Below are positions 1 to 6,678 of a stretch of 9,321 bases of DNA, piece by piece (position 1 is the first letter of the stretch; the number at the start of each line of letters is the position of its first letter). Position numbers and translations under genes: made by a program. The DNA is from Pseudomonadota bacterium (GTDB lineage Bacteria; Pseudomonadota; Gammaproteobacteria; Steroidobacterales; Steroidobacteraceae), in assembly GCA_023391815.1 (NCBI GenBank), contig JAEWAF010000007.1, forward strand, positions 1-9,321, read 5' to 3'. The notes below the pieces were generated by a model. That model was not told the DNA's origin, did no database searches, and saw only the letters and a program-made list of their open reading frames with translations.

Positions 1-945
1 ATGCATGTACGAGCCGAACAGCGTGACGTGACTGCGCCCCTCATTGAAGGAGAACCCGGACTTCACATCGAAGGAAGCTTCGTCGAAGTCTGTGCCTTCG
101 GAGAATCCATAACGCGCGCCGACCTGCAACCCTTCGTAATCCTCATCCAGCACATAGTTGAGCACCCCGGCCGTCGCGTCGGCGCCGTAGATGGCAGCCG
201 CGCCATCGCGCAACAGCTCCAATCGCGATACGGCGCCGGGTGCGATGGTGTTGACGTTGACGATCTGCACCGGGACGCCATCTTCCTGCTGCGTGGTCGG
301 GTGCATGACCATGCGCCGGCCGTTCAGCAGCACGAGTGTATTGCCCGAGCCCAGACCGCGGAGATTGGCTGAAGCAACGTCGCCGCGAGCTTGATTCGGC
401 CCCTGCTGTTCGTTGTTGAAATTCTGCCCGCCCGCTTGCGGTAGCGAGGCAATCAGCTGATCGGCCGTGAGCACGCCGACCGCGGCGATGTCTTCACTCG
501 AGCGCACTGTGACGGGCAGGATTCCCGCCGCCACCGGACCCTGAATGTGAGAACCCGTGACGACGATCTCTTCGACCGCCAGGTTCTCCACCTCACCTCG
601 GCTTGCGGACTCCCCCGCCGCCGCGACCTCGGCGCGGGTGATGCGAATCGTTCCATCCTTGTCCTGAACAAACTGCAAGCCTGAGCCGCGCAACAGGCGC
701 TCGATCGCTTCTTCGGGCGTCATTCGACCAGCCACGGCGGGCGCGGGAAGATTGGCGACGAGATCGGCGGCCGCGACCACGACCAGATCCGATTGTTGTG
801 AGAACGCCAGCAAGGCGCGCGACAACTCCGGCGCGCGGATATCGAAATTGCGTGCGGCTTCAGCGGCGACACCATCGGCGGCGCCAAGAATCAGCGCGGC
901 GACCGCGACTGTCGATGTGAGCTTACGAACACTGCGTCGGATCAT
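1..945 (-). CDS. TonB-dependent receptor with STN signalling domain, N-terminal 315 residues (partial)
   Basis: Outer-membrane receptor that would import a bound ligand using TonB energy and signal its presence. My translation of the minus strand from the ATG at 945 stays open to the window edge. Residues 1-28 look like a signal peptide (RRSVRK, then an Ala/Val/Leu core ending GVAA). Residues about 32-103 match an STN (secretin/TonB short N-terminal) domain, beginning NFDIRAPELSRALLAFS. A Gly/Glu linker leads to a TonB-box-like EEIVVTGSHI at 125-134. The plug domain follows (about 145-265), with LRGLGSGNTLVLLNGRRM and the typical RLELLRDGAAAIYGADATAG. The beta-barrel begins near 270 and most of it lies outside the window. 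No clear ribosome-binding site precedes 945; an in-frame GTG seven codons upstream is an alternative start. The STN domain together with the divergent sigma/FecR pair indicates a signalling transducer. The ligand cannot be inferred. Confidence 0.93.
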   Translation of the reverse strand, partial: MIRRSVRKLTSTVAVAALILGAADGVAAEAARNFDIRAPELSRALLAFSQQSDLVVVAAADLVANLPAPAVAGRMTPEEAIERLLRGSGLQFVQDKDGTIRITRAEVAAAGESASRGEVENLAVEEIVVTGSHIQGPVAAGILPVTVRSSEDIAAVGVLTADQLIASLPQAGGQNFNNEQQGPNQARGDVASANLRGLGSGNTLVLLNGRRMVMHPTTQQEDGVPVQIVNVNTIAPGAVSRLELLRDGAAAIYGADATAGVLNYVLDEDYEGLQVGARYGFSEGTDFDEASFDVKSGFSFNEGRSHVTLFGSYMH

Positions 946-1032
946 GAATTCGTGGCGCGCAGTCACCTTGACCGCCGGTGTAAAGCGCGTCGACTCCCCG
1001 TCTTTTGTTGTACCGAGCATGAGACGTTCGAG

Positions 1033-1049
1033 CGTGCCAATCGTGCCAA
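1033..1049. repeat. Tandem 8-bp repeat with 9-bp period in the divergent intergenic region
   Basis: CGTGCCAA occurs at 1033-1040 and again at 1042-1049, separated by one T. It lies between the receptor start (945) and the sigma-factor start (1123), and just upstream of the candidate sigma-factor -35 element at 1057. It could be a binding site for a regulator of either divergent gene, or a chance duplication. The sequence alone does not decide. Confidence 0.4.
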
Positions 1050-1056
1050 CCCTCTC

Positions 1057-1085
1057 TTGACCGGCACAGGCGGCCCACGTACTTT
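1057..1085 (+). promoter_or_regulatory. Candidate sigma-70-type promoter for the ECF sigma/FecR genes
   Basis: TTGACC at 1057-1062 (5 of 6 to the -35 consensus) is followed after a 17-bp spacer by TACTTT at 1080-1085 (3 of 6 to the -10 consensus). This would start transcription near 1092 and give a leader of about 30 nt before the GTG at 1123. A housekeeping promoter is expected for a sigma/anti-sigma pair that must be present before induction. No equally good promoter was found for the divergent receptor gene, which fits expression from an ECF-type promoter. Confidence 0.4.
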
Positions 1086-1122
1086 CGCCCGCAAGCGTCA
1101 TCGCACTCGGTTGGGACCAGCA

Positions 1123-1698
1123 GTGGCCGGCGTCTCCCTCGACAGCATCGCATCCGCATCCAATCTCGACGGCGCCGTCGACGATGGTCACGAGCGCGCC
1201 CGGCTCAAACAGTTGTACGAGCGCTATTGGAACGATCTGTGCCGTCACATCCGCGCCACGTTCGGCGCCGGCCCGCCCGATCCCCAGGACGTCGCTCAAT
1301 CGGCGTTCGCGCGCTACCTGTCCATCGACGATCAGCAGGCGGTCGAGAATCCGCGGGCATTCTTGTATACCACCGCACGTAACATCGCGCTGGACATCAC
1401 GCGCCATCTCAAGCACGCAAATCGACATTCGCTGGCGGTCGCGCAGGATGAGGGCGCCCACACCATCGATGAGTTCTCGCCCGAACGCATCGCGCTGGCG
1501 CAGGAGCGTGCGGCCGCGTTGTCGAAGGTGATCGAGAATCTGCCGAAACGGCAACGCCAGGCGCTGCTGCTCAACCGGCTGCACGATCTTTCTTATAGCG
1601 AGATCGCCGAGCGCATCGGCTCGTCGAAGTCGGACGTGCGGCGCCAGATCGTGCGCGCACTGGAAGCCATCGACGCGGCAATGGAAGCCTACGAATGA
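1123..1698 (+). CDS. ECF RNA polymerase sigma factor, FecI-like
   Basis: A 191-residue extracytoplasmic-function sigma factor that would direct RNA polymerase to target promoters when released or activated by the FecR-like partner encoded next. Region sigma-2 covers about residues 28-97, with DPQDVAQSAFARYL and the region-2.4-like NPRAFLYTTARNIALDITR. Region sigma-4 covers about 135-185, with LPKRQRQALLLNRL and the helix-turn-helix LSYSEIAERIGSSKSDVRRQ. The frame is open from 952, but that upstream part is Arg/Cys-rich and unlike a sigma N-terminus. I chose the GTG at 1123, which has GGGA at 1113-1116 and gives a length normal for FecI-like factors. A TTG at 1111 is another option. The stop overlaps the FecR start (ATGA at 1695-1698), so the two proteins are probably translationally coupled. 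Confidence 0.9.
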   Translation: MAGVSLDSIASASNLDGAVDDGHERARLKQLYERYWNDLCRHIRATFGAGPPDPQDVAQSAFARYLSIDDQQAVENPRAFLYTTARNIALDITRHLKHANRHSLAVAQDEGAHTIDEFSPERIALAQERAAALSKVIENLPKRQRQALLLNRLHDLSYSEIAERIGSSKSDVRRQIVRALEAIDAAMEAYE

Positions 1699-2657
1699 GC
1701 GGCGACGTCAAACGAATCAAGAGCGAGTGCCGCGAATGGCTGGCGCTGATGCAATCGGGCGAAGCGAGCGAAGCCGATCGGGCCCGTTTCGAAGCCTGGC
1801 TGCGCGCCGATGCCCGGCATCAGCGAGCCTACGATGGCTTGCATCTGCTGTGGCGGGATATTTCCAATCTGAATCAGCTCAAGGAACTGGAACCCGTGCC
1901 GCCCCGCCGGGCTGCCAAAGTCACGCGTCGACTGCTGCCACTGGCCGCGGCTGCGACCGTCGCCGGTCTCGCGTTGGCGCTCCTGCTATCGCGACCGCAG
2001 CCGGTCCAGCACACCGATACGACGGCGACTGTGGTGCAGGCCGAGGAATATCAAACTCAGCTCGGCGAGTTGCGCGCAATTCAACTTTCGGATGGCAGCA
2101 CCGTCACGCTCGGCGCGCGCTCGCGCATCATCGTGAGTTTTACTGACAGCGAGCGTCGGGTTCAGCTCGATCAAGGCGAGGCGTATTTCGATGTCGCGAA
2201 GAATGCGGCTCGTCCGTTCTACGTTGCCGCGCCAGGCACCGCCGTTCGAGTGGTCGGCACGCGCTTCGATGTGCGTGTCGGAGATAGTCACGTTCGCGTC
2301 GCTGTCGATGAAGGCCTCGTCGCAGTCAATGATCGGCCCGCCGCACTCACGCGCGGTCAGCGCATCGATGTGATGCCCGATGGCGCGATTACCTCCGTCA
2401 CCCGGGTGGACGGCAGCGAAGTGGCTGCGTGGCGCGAAGGTCGTTTGGTCTATGACGGCGCCACACTCGCGGATGTGGTTGCGGATCTGGCGCGCTATCG
2501 ATCCAATGTGACCTTGAGCTCGGTGGAAGCTGGCAAGCTGCGGGTCACCGCGGGCCTGCGCGTCGAACAGATCGATCAGTTCGTCGATCGCCTGCCCGAT
2601 ATCCTGCCGGTCCGCGTCACCCGCACCGACGACGCCATCACCATCGACGCGAGCTGA
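1695..2657 (+). CDS. FecR-family transmembrane sigma-factor regulator
   Basis: A 320-residue inner-membrane protein expected to relay a signal from the receptor's STN domain to the adjacent sigma factor. Residues about 10-56 form the cytoplasmic FecR N-terminal (DUF4880-like) domain, with CREWLALMQSGEASEADR, FEAWL and W53. One membrane helix spans about 80-98 (LLPLAAAATVAGLALALLL). The periplasmic FecR domain runs about 120-215, with LSDGSTVTLGARS, GEAYFDVAKN and VVGTRFDVR. The C-terminal about 255-318 looks like the STN-like DUF4974 domain (GATLADVVADLARYRSNV). The ATG overlaps the sigma-factor stop by three bases, and GGAAG at 1683-1687 is well placed as a ribosome-binding site. The set is complete and full length. 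It is unusual in layout because the cognate receptor is divergent rather than downstream. Confidence 0.95.
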   Translation: MSGDVKRIKSECREWLALMQSGEASEADRARFEAWLRADARHQRAYDGLHLLWRDISNLNQLKELEPVPPRRAAKVTRRLLPLAAAATVAGLALALLLSRPQPVQHTDTTATVVQAEEYQTQLGELRAIQLSDGSTVTLGARSRIIVSFTDSERRVQLDQGEAYFDVAKNAARPFYVAAPGTAVRVVGTRFDVRVGDSHVRVAVDEGLVAVNDRPAALTRGQRIDVMPDGAITSVTRVDGSEVAAWREGRLVYDGATLADVVADLARYRSNVTLSSVEAGKLRVTAGLRVEQIDQFVDRLPDILPVRVTRTDDAITIDAS

Positions 2658-2662
2658 GCGAT

Positions 2663-2727
2663 CCGCGCCACGGCGCGGTGGCACGTTCGAGCTTCTCGAA
2701 CGTCGTAGTGGCGAACGCTCCCGTTCG
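2663..2727 (+). repeat. Cluster of inverted repeats between fecR-like gene and hydrolase gene
   Basis: Three dyads fill most of the 93-bp spacer. CCGCGC at 2663-2668 pairs with GCGCGG at 2673-2678; an overlapping alternative pairs GCCAC 2667-2671 with GTGGC 2678-2682. ACGTTCGAG at 2683-2691 pairs perfectly with CTCGAACGT at 2695-2703 over a 3-nt loop. CGAACG at 2712-2717 pairs with CGTTCG at 2722-2727. The last two dyads share a CGTTCG/CGAACG core. No T-tract follows, so these are not ordinary intrinsic terminators. They could be an attenuator, an mRNA-stabilising structure or operator sites controlling the secreted hydrolase relative to fecR. Confidence 0.6.
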
Positions 2728-2750
2728 TCGTTACGAAAGGACCCCGTGGC

Positions 2751-5135
2751 ATGGATTCGTATCCGCTCGAGCCTCGCCCGTTCCATTCCCGTTTGCACTC
2801 TCTGACGCTCGGCATCGCGCTTGCGCTGTATGCCGCCGCGCCGGCCCAATCGTCTTCGATGGCCGTCGCCACCGGCACCAGCACTGTCGACGGTCGACCC
2901 GTGATGTGGAAAAACCGCGATCACTGGAGCACACCGGACGGCTGGAAAGTCTTCGCTTATTACTACACCGCCGACAACTCCTCGTTCGGCAGCGGCGACA
3001 CGTACACCTCGCGCTTCAACTATGTGGGCTACACCGCCGAAGGCGAATCCGGCATCGACTCGGTGTCGCAAGAGCAAGTGCCGTGGGCCGGTGTGAATGA
3101 TCGTGGTCTGGCGCTCATGCAAGTCGCCGGTCACACATTGACCTCGGGCTTCGCCAGCGCGCATGGCTATAGCGTGTCGCAGGATCTGGTGTACGGGATG
3201 TCCGGCGGTTATTTGAATCACATCGTGCTGTCCCGCTGCGAGCATGTCGATGAAGTCGAACAGGTTTTGCGCGACACCAACAATGGTGGCGGCTTCTTCG
3301 GCAGCACCGCGCGCAATACGTCGACGATGATCTCGGTCACCGATCGCTACGGCAATGCCGCCGTGTTCGAAATCGATGGCGACAGTTTCACTCGCGACAA
3401 CATCACCACAACCTACGCGCCCGACGGCAGCGGCAACTACTCGACCGCGCACAACGACGACAAGGACAGCACCAATCCAGCGAACGGCGCTTACAACGGC
3501 TTCGATTGGCGTAACAACTTCGCCAAGGTGGACTGGACCAAGGCCAACGGCTTCCCTTATTTCGTCGACGATCAGATCACGCAGGTGGTGACCGATCCGG
3601 TCACGGGCGAGGACAGCGTGCAGAACTCCGGCTCGACGCCCGATGGCGTGCACGACTGGGAAGACTCGACCAGCGCCGTCATGCGTCACAATCGCGCCGG
3701 CATTCGCATGGACGACACGCATCTGAAGGACTATCGCTACTTCATCCACAAGAACGTCGGCTCGGGCGCGCTCGGCACGGCGAACACCATCGAAACGCTG
3801 TCGAAAAATATCGGCGAGTTGCCGTATGCGGCGGGCGAGAAACCGACCGGCTATCACTTGAATCGATTCGCTTCGACCTTCGGGGCGGTCACCATTGGAG
3901 CGAAAGGCAGCGATCCCTACGATGGCAAGCTCGCCGCGAGCTGGGTGTCGCTGGGTGAACCCACTGTCGGCTTGTTCGTGCCGCTGTTTCCGTACGCGGC
4001 TGAAGTGCCGACCGCTTATGCCGACTTGCACGACGCCATCAACGACAAGCGTCACCTCGTTTATTCATACACGAACGACGATGCCGACGATTACAGCGGC
4101 GGGCGCAACGTCGACCATTCCATCGACACGGTCGCGCTCGCCGGCCGCGATGGTTACTACGGCGACGGCGGTGTTCAGAAATATACGTTCGCCATCGAAG
4201 ACTGGGCCTTCGATCAGTTCGACGGCTTTATCGCCAGCCTGCGCGACGGCACTCGCACGACCACGCAGCTCCGCAATGACATGCGCGCGTGGCAGGCGAA
4301 TGTCGGTGGCGCGATGAAGGCGTTCTATGTCGCGGAGGCCTGGCCGAACAGCTACGAGGCGGAATCGTGGGCCAATACACTCACTGGCAGCGCGGCGCGG
4401 ACCTCGAGCACCAATGGTTCGTGGCAAGGCAAGGTGTCGGGGATCGGGCCCAGCAGCGATCTCACTTTCCAGAAAGTGCGTGTGATCGGGCCGGGCACGT
4501 ATCAGTTGAAGATCCACTACGCGGCCACCGGCAATCAATCGTTGAGCCTGAGCGTGAATGGCGGCGCGGCTACGTCGGTGTCGTTCGCATCGACCGGCGG
4601 CGCCGATACGTTCGGATCGCAAACGGTAAATGTGACATTGACCGGCGGCGAGAACAGCATCCGCTTGTTCAACACGTCGACATCGACCACGCCTGCGATC
4701 GATCGCGTCGAGGTGTTGACCAACGACATCATCGTCGACAACACGGACACCGGCTTCACCACTGCCGGCACGGGTTGGAACACGGCATCGTCGACGTCAG
4801 GCTATTGGGGTCGACACTATCTCTCCGACGGCACCACTGCCGCGGATGCCAGCGGTAAGTACGCGCGCTGGACGCCGAAGATTCCCGTCGCGGGCAACTA
4901 CAAGATCTACATGCGATGGAGCGCCAGCTCCAATCGTCCCGACGCCGCTCCCGTGCACGTTCAACACAGCGGCGGTACTGACACGAGCAAGACGGTGAAT
5001 CAGCAGTCGAGCGGTGGCACGTGGGTGGAGATCGGTACGTACTCGCTCGCGGCGGGGACGAGCAATTACGTGCAGCTCTTGTGCACCGACGCCGGCTTCA
5101 CCATCGCCGACGCCGTTCGGTTCGAGAAGTTGTAA
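2751..5135 (+). CDS. Secreted Ntn-hydrolase (C45/choloylglycine-hydrolase-like) with CBM6/35-like and golvesin-type C-terminal domains
   Basis: A 794-residue exported multidomain protein. Residues 1-32 form a signal peptide with a plausible signal-peptidase I site after APA (30-32). The mature start, SSSMAVATGTS followed by DGRPVMWKNRD (to 57), resembles the N-terminus of cysteine Ntn-hydrolases (acyl-CoA:6-APA acyltransferase, C45, or linear amide C-N hydrolases). Further family-like parts are WAGVNDRGLALM (112-123), TDRYGNAAVFEID (197-209) and SWVSLGEPTVGLFVPLFPYA (398-416). In my alignment from memory, Ser34-36, probably Ser35, occupies the nucleophile position normally held by Cys. Residues about 533-657 look like a CBM6/35 carbohydrate-binding beta-sandwich (YEAESWA near its start, IDRVEVL at its end). 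Residues about 660-794 match the golvesin/xanthan-lyase C-terminal domain (VDNTDTGF, YARWTP, ending ADAVRFEKL). AAAGGA at 2736-2741 supports the start. The likely reaction is amide hydrolysis at or outside the cell surface; the substrate is unknown. Confidence 0.85.
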   Translation: MDSYPLEPRPFHSRLHSLTLGIALALYAAAPAQSSSMAVATGTSTVDGRPVMWKNRDHWSTPDGWKVFAYYYTADNSSFGSGDTYTSRFNYVGYTAEGESGIDSVSQEQVPWAGVNDRGLALMQVAGHTLTSGFASAHGYSVSQDLVYGMSGGYLNHIVLSRCEHVDEVEQVLRDTNNGGGFFGSTARNTSTMISVTDRYGNAAVFEIDGDSFTRDNITTTYAPDGSGNYSTAHNDDKDSTNPANGAYNGFDWRNNFAKVDWTKANGFPYFVDDQITQVVTDPVTGEDSVQNSGSTPDGVHDWEDSTSAVMRHNRAGIRMDDTHLKDYRYFIHKNVGSGALGTANTIETLSKNIGELPYAAGEKPTGYHLNRFASTFGAVTIGAKGSDPYDGKLAASWVSLGEPTVGLFVPLFPYAAEVPTAYADLHDAINDKRHLVYSYTNDDADDYSGGRNVDHSIDTVALAGRDGYYGDGGVQKYTFAIEDWAFDQFDGFIASLRDGTRTTTQLRNDMRAWQANVGGAMKAFYVAEAWPNSYEAESWANTLTGSAARTSSTNGSWQGKVSGIGPSSDLTFQKVRVIGPGTYQLKIHYAATGNQSLSLSVNGGAATSVSFASTGGADTFGSQTVNVTLTGGENSIRLFNTSTSTTPAIDRVEVLTNDIIVDNTDTGFTTAGTGWNTASSTSGYWGRHYLSDGTTAADASGKYARWTPKIPVAGNYKIYMRWSASSNRPDAAPVHVQHSGGTDTSKTVNQQSSGGTWVEIGTYSLAAGTSNYVQLLCTDAGFTIADAVRFEKL

Positions 5136-5136
5136 G

Positions 5137-5526
5137 TCAACGGCGCGCGTCGCGCAGCGCCGGAATCATCGGACGGTCGGCTTCCAGCAAGCCGACCGTT
5201 TCGAGCTCATCGAGGGTTACCCACTGCAACGGCTGTCCCTCCACCGATCTCGGCTCGCCCCGGTACAGCGACACCAACCAGAGATCGAGCAGCACTCTTC
5301 GATCTGTGTAGCCATGCTCGTACGCGATCAGCTGCGTCGCGTCGAGCACTTCAATCCCGAGCTCTTCCCGCAGCTCACGCTTCAACCCCGCGAGCGCCTG
5401 CTCGCCCGCTTCGAGCTTGCCGCCGGGGAATTCCCAGCCGCCCGCCATGTGTTTTCCCGGCGGCCGCTGCGCGATGAGCACACGACCCTCCGCATCGAAC
5501 AGGGCGCCGGCGACGACGTGAATCAT
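5137..5526 (-). CDS. mutT: MutT-type Nudix hydrolase (8-oxo-dGTP diphosphatase)
   Basis: A 129-residue cytoplasmic enzyme of the MutT branch of Nudix hydrolases, which remove 8-oxo-dGTP from the nucleotide pool and so prevent A:T to C:G mutations. The Nudix box is intact at residues 36-58: G36, E42, then RELREELGI at 50-58 fits the REUxEExGU pattern. The flanking MAGGWEFPGGKLE and the later EGQPLQWV are also typical of MutT. The frame is open far upstream, to 6150, but that part overlaps the methyltransferase gene, so I took the ATG at 5526, where the Nudix fold begins and the length matches MutT. Its ribosome-binding site is weak (GGA about 8 nt upstream). Its stop faces the hydrolase stop with one base between them. 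It probably belongs to the minus-strand run of small genes to its right. Confidence 0.88.
   Translation of the reverse strand: MIHVVAGALFDAEGRVLIAQRPPGKHMAGGWEFPGGKLEAGEQALAGLKRELREELGIEVLDATQLIAYEHGYTDRRVLLDLWLVSLYRGEPRSVEGQPLQWVTLDELETVGLLEADRPMIPALRDARR
5173..5199 (+). terminator. Strong hairpin inside the mutT 3' end, candidate terminator for the secreted hydrolase gene
   Basis: ACGGTCGGCTT at 5173-5183 pairs perfectly with AAGCCGACCGT at 5189-5199 across a 5-nt loop, and G-T wobbles could extend it by two pairs. On the plus strand it is followed by only a short T run (TTTC). It begins 37 nt after the hydrolase stop codon and lies within mutT, encoding about residues 110-118. A convergent pair with a 1-bp gap has no intergenic room for a terminator, so a hairpin placed here is suggestive. 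The weak T-tract keeps confidence moderate. Confidence 0.5.
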
Positions 5527-5630
5527 GATCTGGTCCGTTGGCCTCAGGGCAGAAGCATCTACTTGCCTGCCGACGTTCCATCTTACCTCGTTCGGCAAAC
5601 GAAGAGGATGCGCCGGCTGTTGCCCGTTGG

Positions 5631-6251
5631 CTATGCCAGTGCGTCGCGCTGCGCGAGCCAGACCGTGTGTCGTCCGCAGTCTGGATCCTCGATTGTGTGA
5701 GCAACGACATCGAATTCGTGCGAGCTCAGCAGCTCTCGATATTCCGAGGTCGACAGGCTCGCGTGGTACAGCGGCTCGCCCTGATACGAACCTATCGCTA
5801 CGCCGTGGCTCGTACCTGTCGTGAACAACAGCGGCGCGCCCGGGTTCGCGTGCCGAGCGAAGACTGGAAACATGGCTCGCTGGTGCCCGTGGGACAAGTG
5901 GAAGAAGCTGTCCCATGCGATGATCGCGTCGAATCGTCGATTCAGCGCCAGCGTGCGCATGTCCGCAACGATCCATTCGTTGCGAGGAAAACGCGCGCGG
6001 CATTTCTCGATGAGCGGTGGCGAGGAGTCGATGCCCGTTACGCTGTAGCCTCGCTCGATCAGGTACTTTGCGATCGGCTGTCCGGAGCCGCAACCGATAT
6101 CGAGTATCGACGCACCTGGCTGTAACAAGCTCGTAAAGCGATCCATCCACGCTCGCTCGAGGATCAGCTCAGCCCGACGATCTCGATCCCACGCATCGGC
6201 GTGGCGTTGATAGAGGCCGACGATGGCCTCTGGGTTTCCTGTGTCGGCCAT
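5631..6251 (-). CDS. SAM-dependent class I methyltransferase
   Basis: A 206-residue protein with the Rossmann-type methyltransferase core. Motif I, ILDIGCGSGQP, is at residues 49-59 and is the SAM-binding loop. The acidic residue ending strand 2 is D75 in VTGIDSS. VADMRTL at 95-101 fits motif III, and FDAIIAWDSFFHL at 107-119 fits motif IV. The N-terminus GLYQRHADAWDRDR is common in small-molecule methyltransferases of the UbiE/BioC-like fold group, but the substrate cannot be named. The frame continues upstream to 6299; I took the ATG at 6251 because it overlaps the VOC gene's stop as TAATG, a normal coupling arrangement, and it precedes the conserved part. A 104-bp gap separates it from mutT. 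Confidence 0.88.
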   Translation of the reverse strand: MADTGNPEAIVGLYQRHADAWDRDRRAELILERAWMDRFTSLLQPGASILDIGCGSGQPIAKYLIERGYSVTGIDSSPPLIEKCRARFPRNEWIVADMRTLALNRRFDAIIAWDSFFHLSHGHQRAMFPVFARHANPGAPLLFTTGTSHGVAIGSYQGEPLYHASLSTSEYRELLSSHEFDVVAHTIEDPDCGRHTVWLAQRDALA

Positions 6252-6622
6252 TACTCGGCCCATTGCGCAAGATGAAGCAGCACCCCGGCCGGGTCCCACA
6301 CGTACGTCACGAGTGCTCCGTATGACTCCTGCTTCGGTTGCGACACACGCGCCTCCGCAAAGCGACCGGACGCCAACAGCTCCTTGATCTGCTCAGCGCA
6401 CGCCCGCGCGTCCGCCACCGTCACATGCAACATCATGTTCTCGGCGAATTCTTTCAGGTAGTAACGTTGCAAATAAAACCGGTGATTGCCGTTTTCGAGC
6501 AGCGCCAGGCTGTCGTCGATGTCGTGCACGACCCAGCCCAGCGCAGCGTAGAACTGCTTCGAGAGCGCGAAGTCCTTCGAGGGCACGAAGGGCCGAACGT
6601 CGGTCACTTTCATGTCGATCAT
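6251..6622 (-). CDS. VOC/glyoxalase-bleomycin-resistance fold protein
   Basis: A 123-residue protein of the vicinal-oxygen-chelate superfamily. Visible features are the first beta-alpha unit VRPFVPSKDFALSKQFYAALGW (residues 9-30, broken here as VRPFVPSKDF then ALSKQFYAALGW), MLHVTVAD at 64-71, and the closing strand VWDPAGVLLHLAQW at 108-121. The usual metal-ligand pattern looks incomplete: no His is seen in the first strand, and the last strand has His where Glu is common. A binding or resistance-type role is therefore as likely as catalysis. The start at 6622 is supported by AAGGAA on the minus strand at 6630-6635, 7-8 nt upstream. The stop overlaps the methyltransferase start by one base, so the two are probably co-translated and may act on related small molecules. 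Confidence 0.83.
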   Translation of the reverse strand: MIDMKVTDVRPFVPSKDFALSKQFYAALGWVVHDIDDSLALLENGNHRFYLQRYYLKEFAENMMLHVTVADARACAEQIKELLASGRFAEARVSQPKQESYGALVTYVWDPAGVLLHLAQWAE

Positions 6623-6678
6623 GCATGACTTCCTTCAGTGGCGACGTTGCCGCGGAAACGGCCGAATCCAATTGTTGG

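Noticed and set aside
1031..1050. Sigma-54 promoter suggested by TTGGCAC on the minus strand
   Set aside because: The required GG and GC dinucleotides are not separated by ten bases, so the -24/-12 pattern is not met.
952..1122. N-terminal extension of the sigma-factor frame from an ATG at 952
   Set aside because: The extra 57 residues are Arg/Cys-rich, unlike sigma factors, would consume the divergent control region, and include the candidate promoter; the GTG at 1123 is better placed.
1986..4055. 689-codon open frame on the minus strand opposite fecR and the hydrolase gene
   Set aside because: It runs antisense to two genes with clear domain matches, starts and stops at no meaningful boundary, and its His/Arg/Val/Asp-rich product is typical of an antisense frame in high-GC DNA.
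5527..6150. Long upstream extension of the mutT frame
   Set aside because: It overlaps the methyltransferase gene on the same strand in another frame and encodes no recognisable domain; MutT length fits the ATG at 5526.
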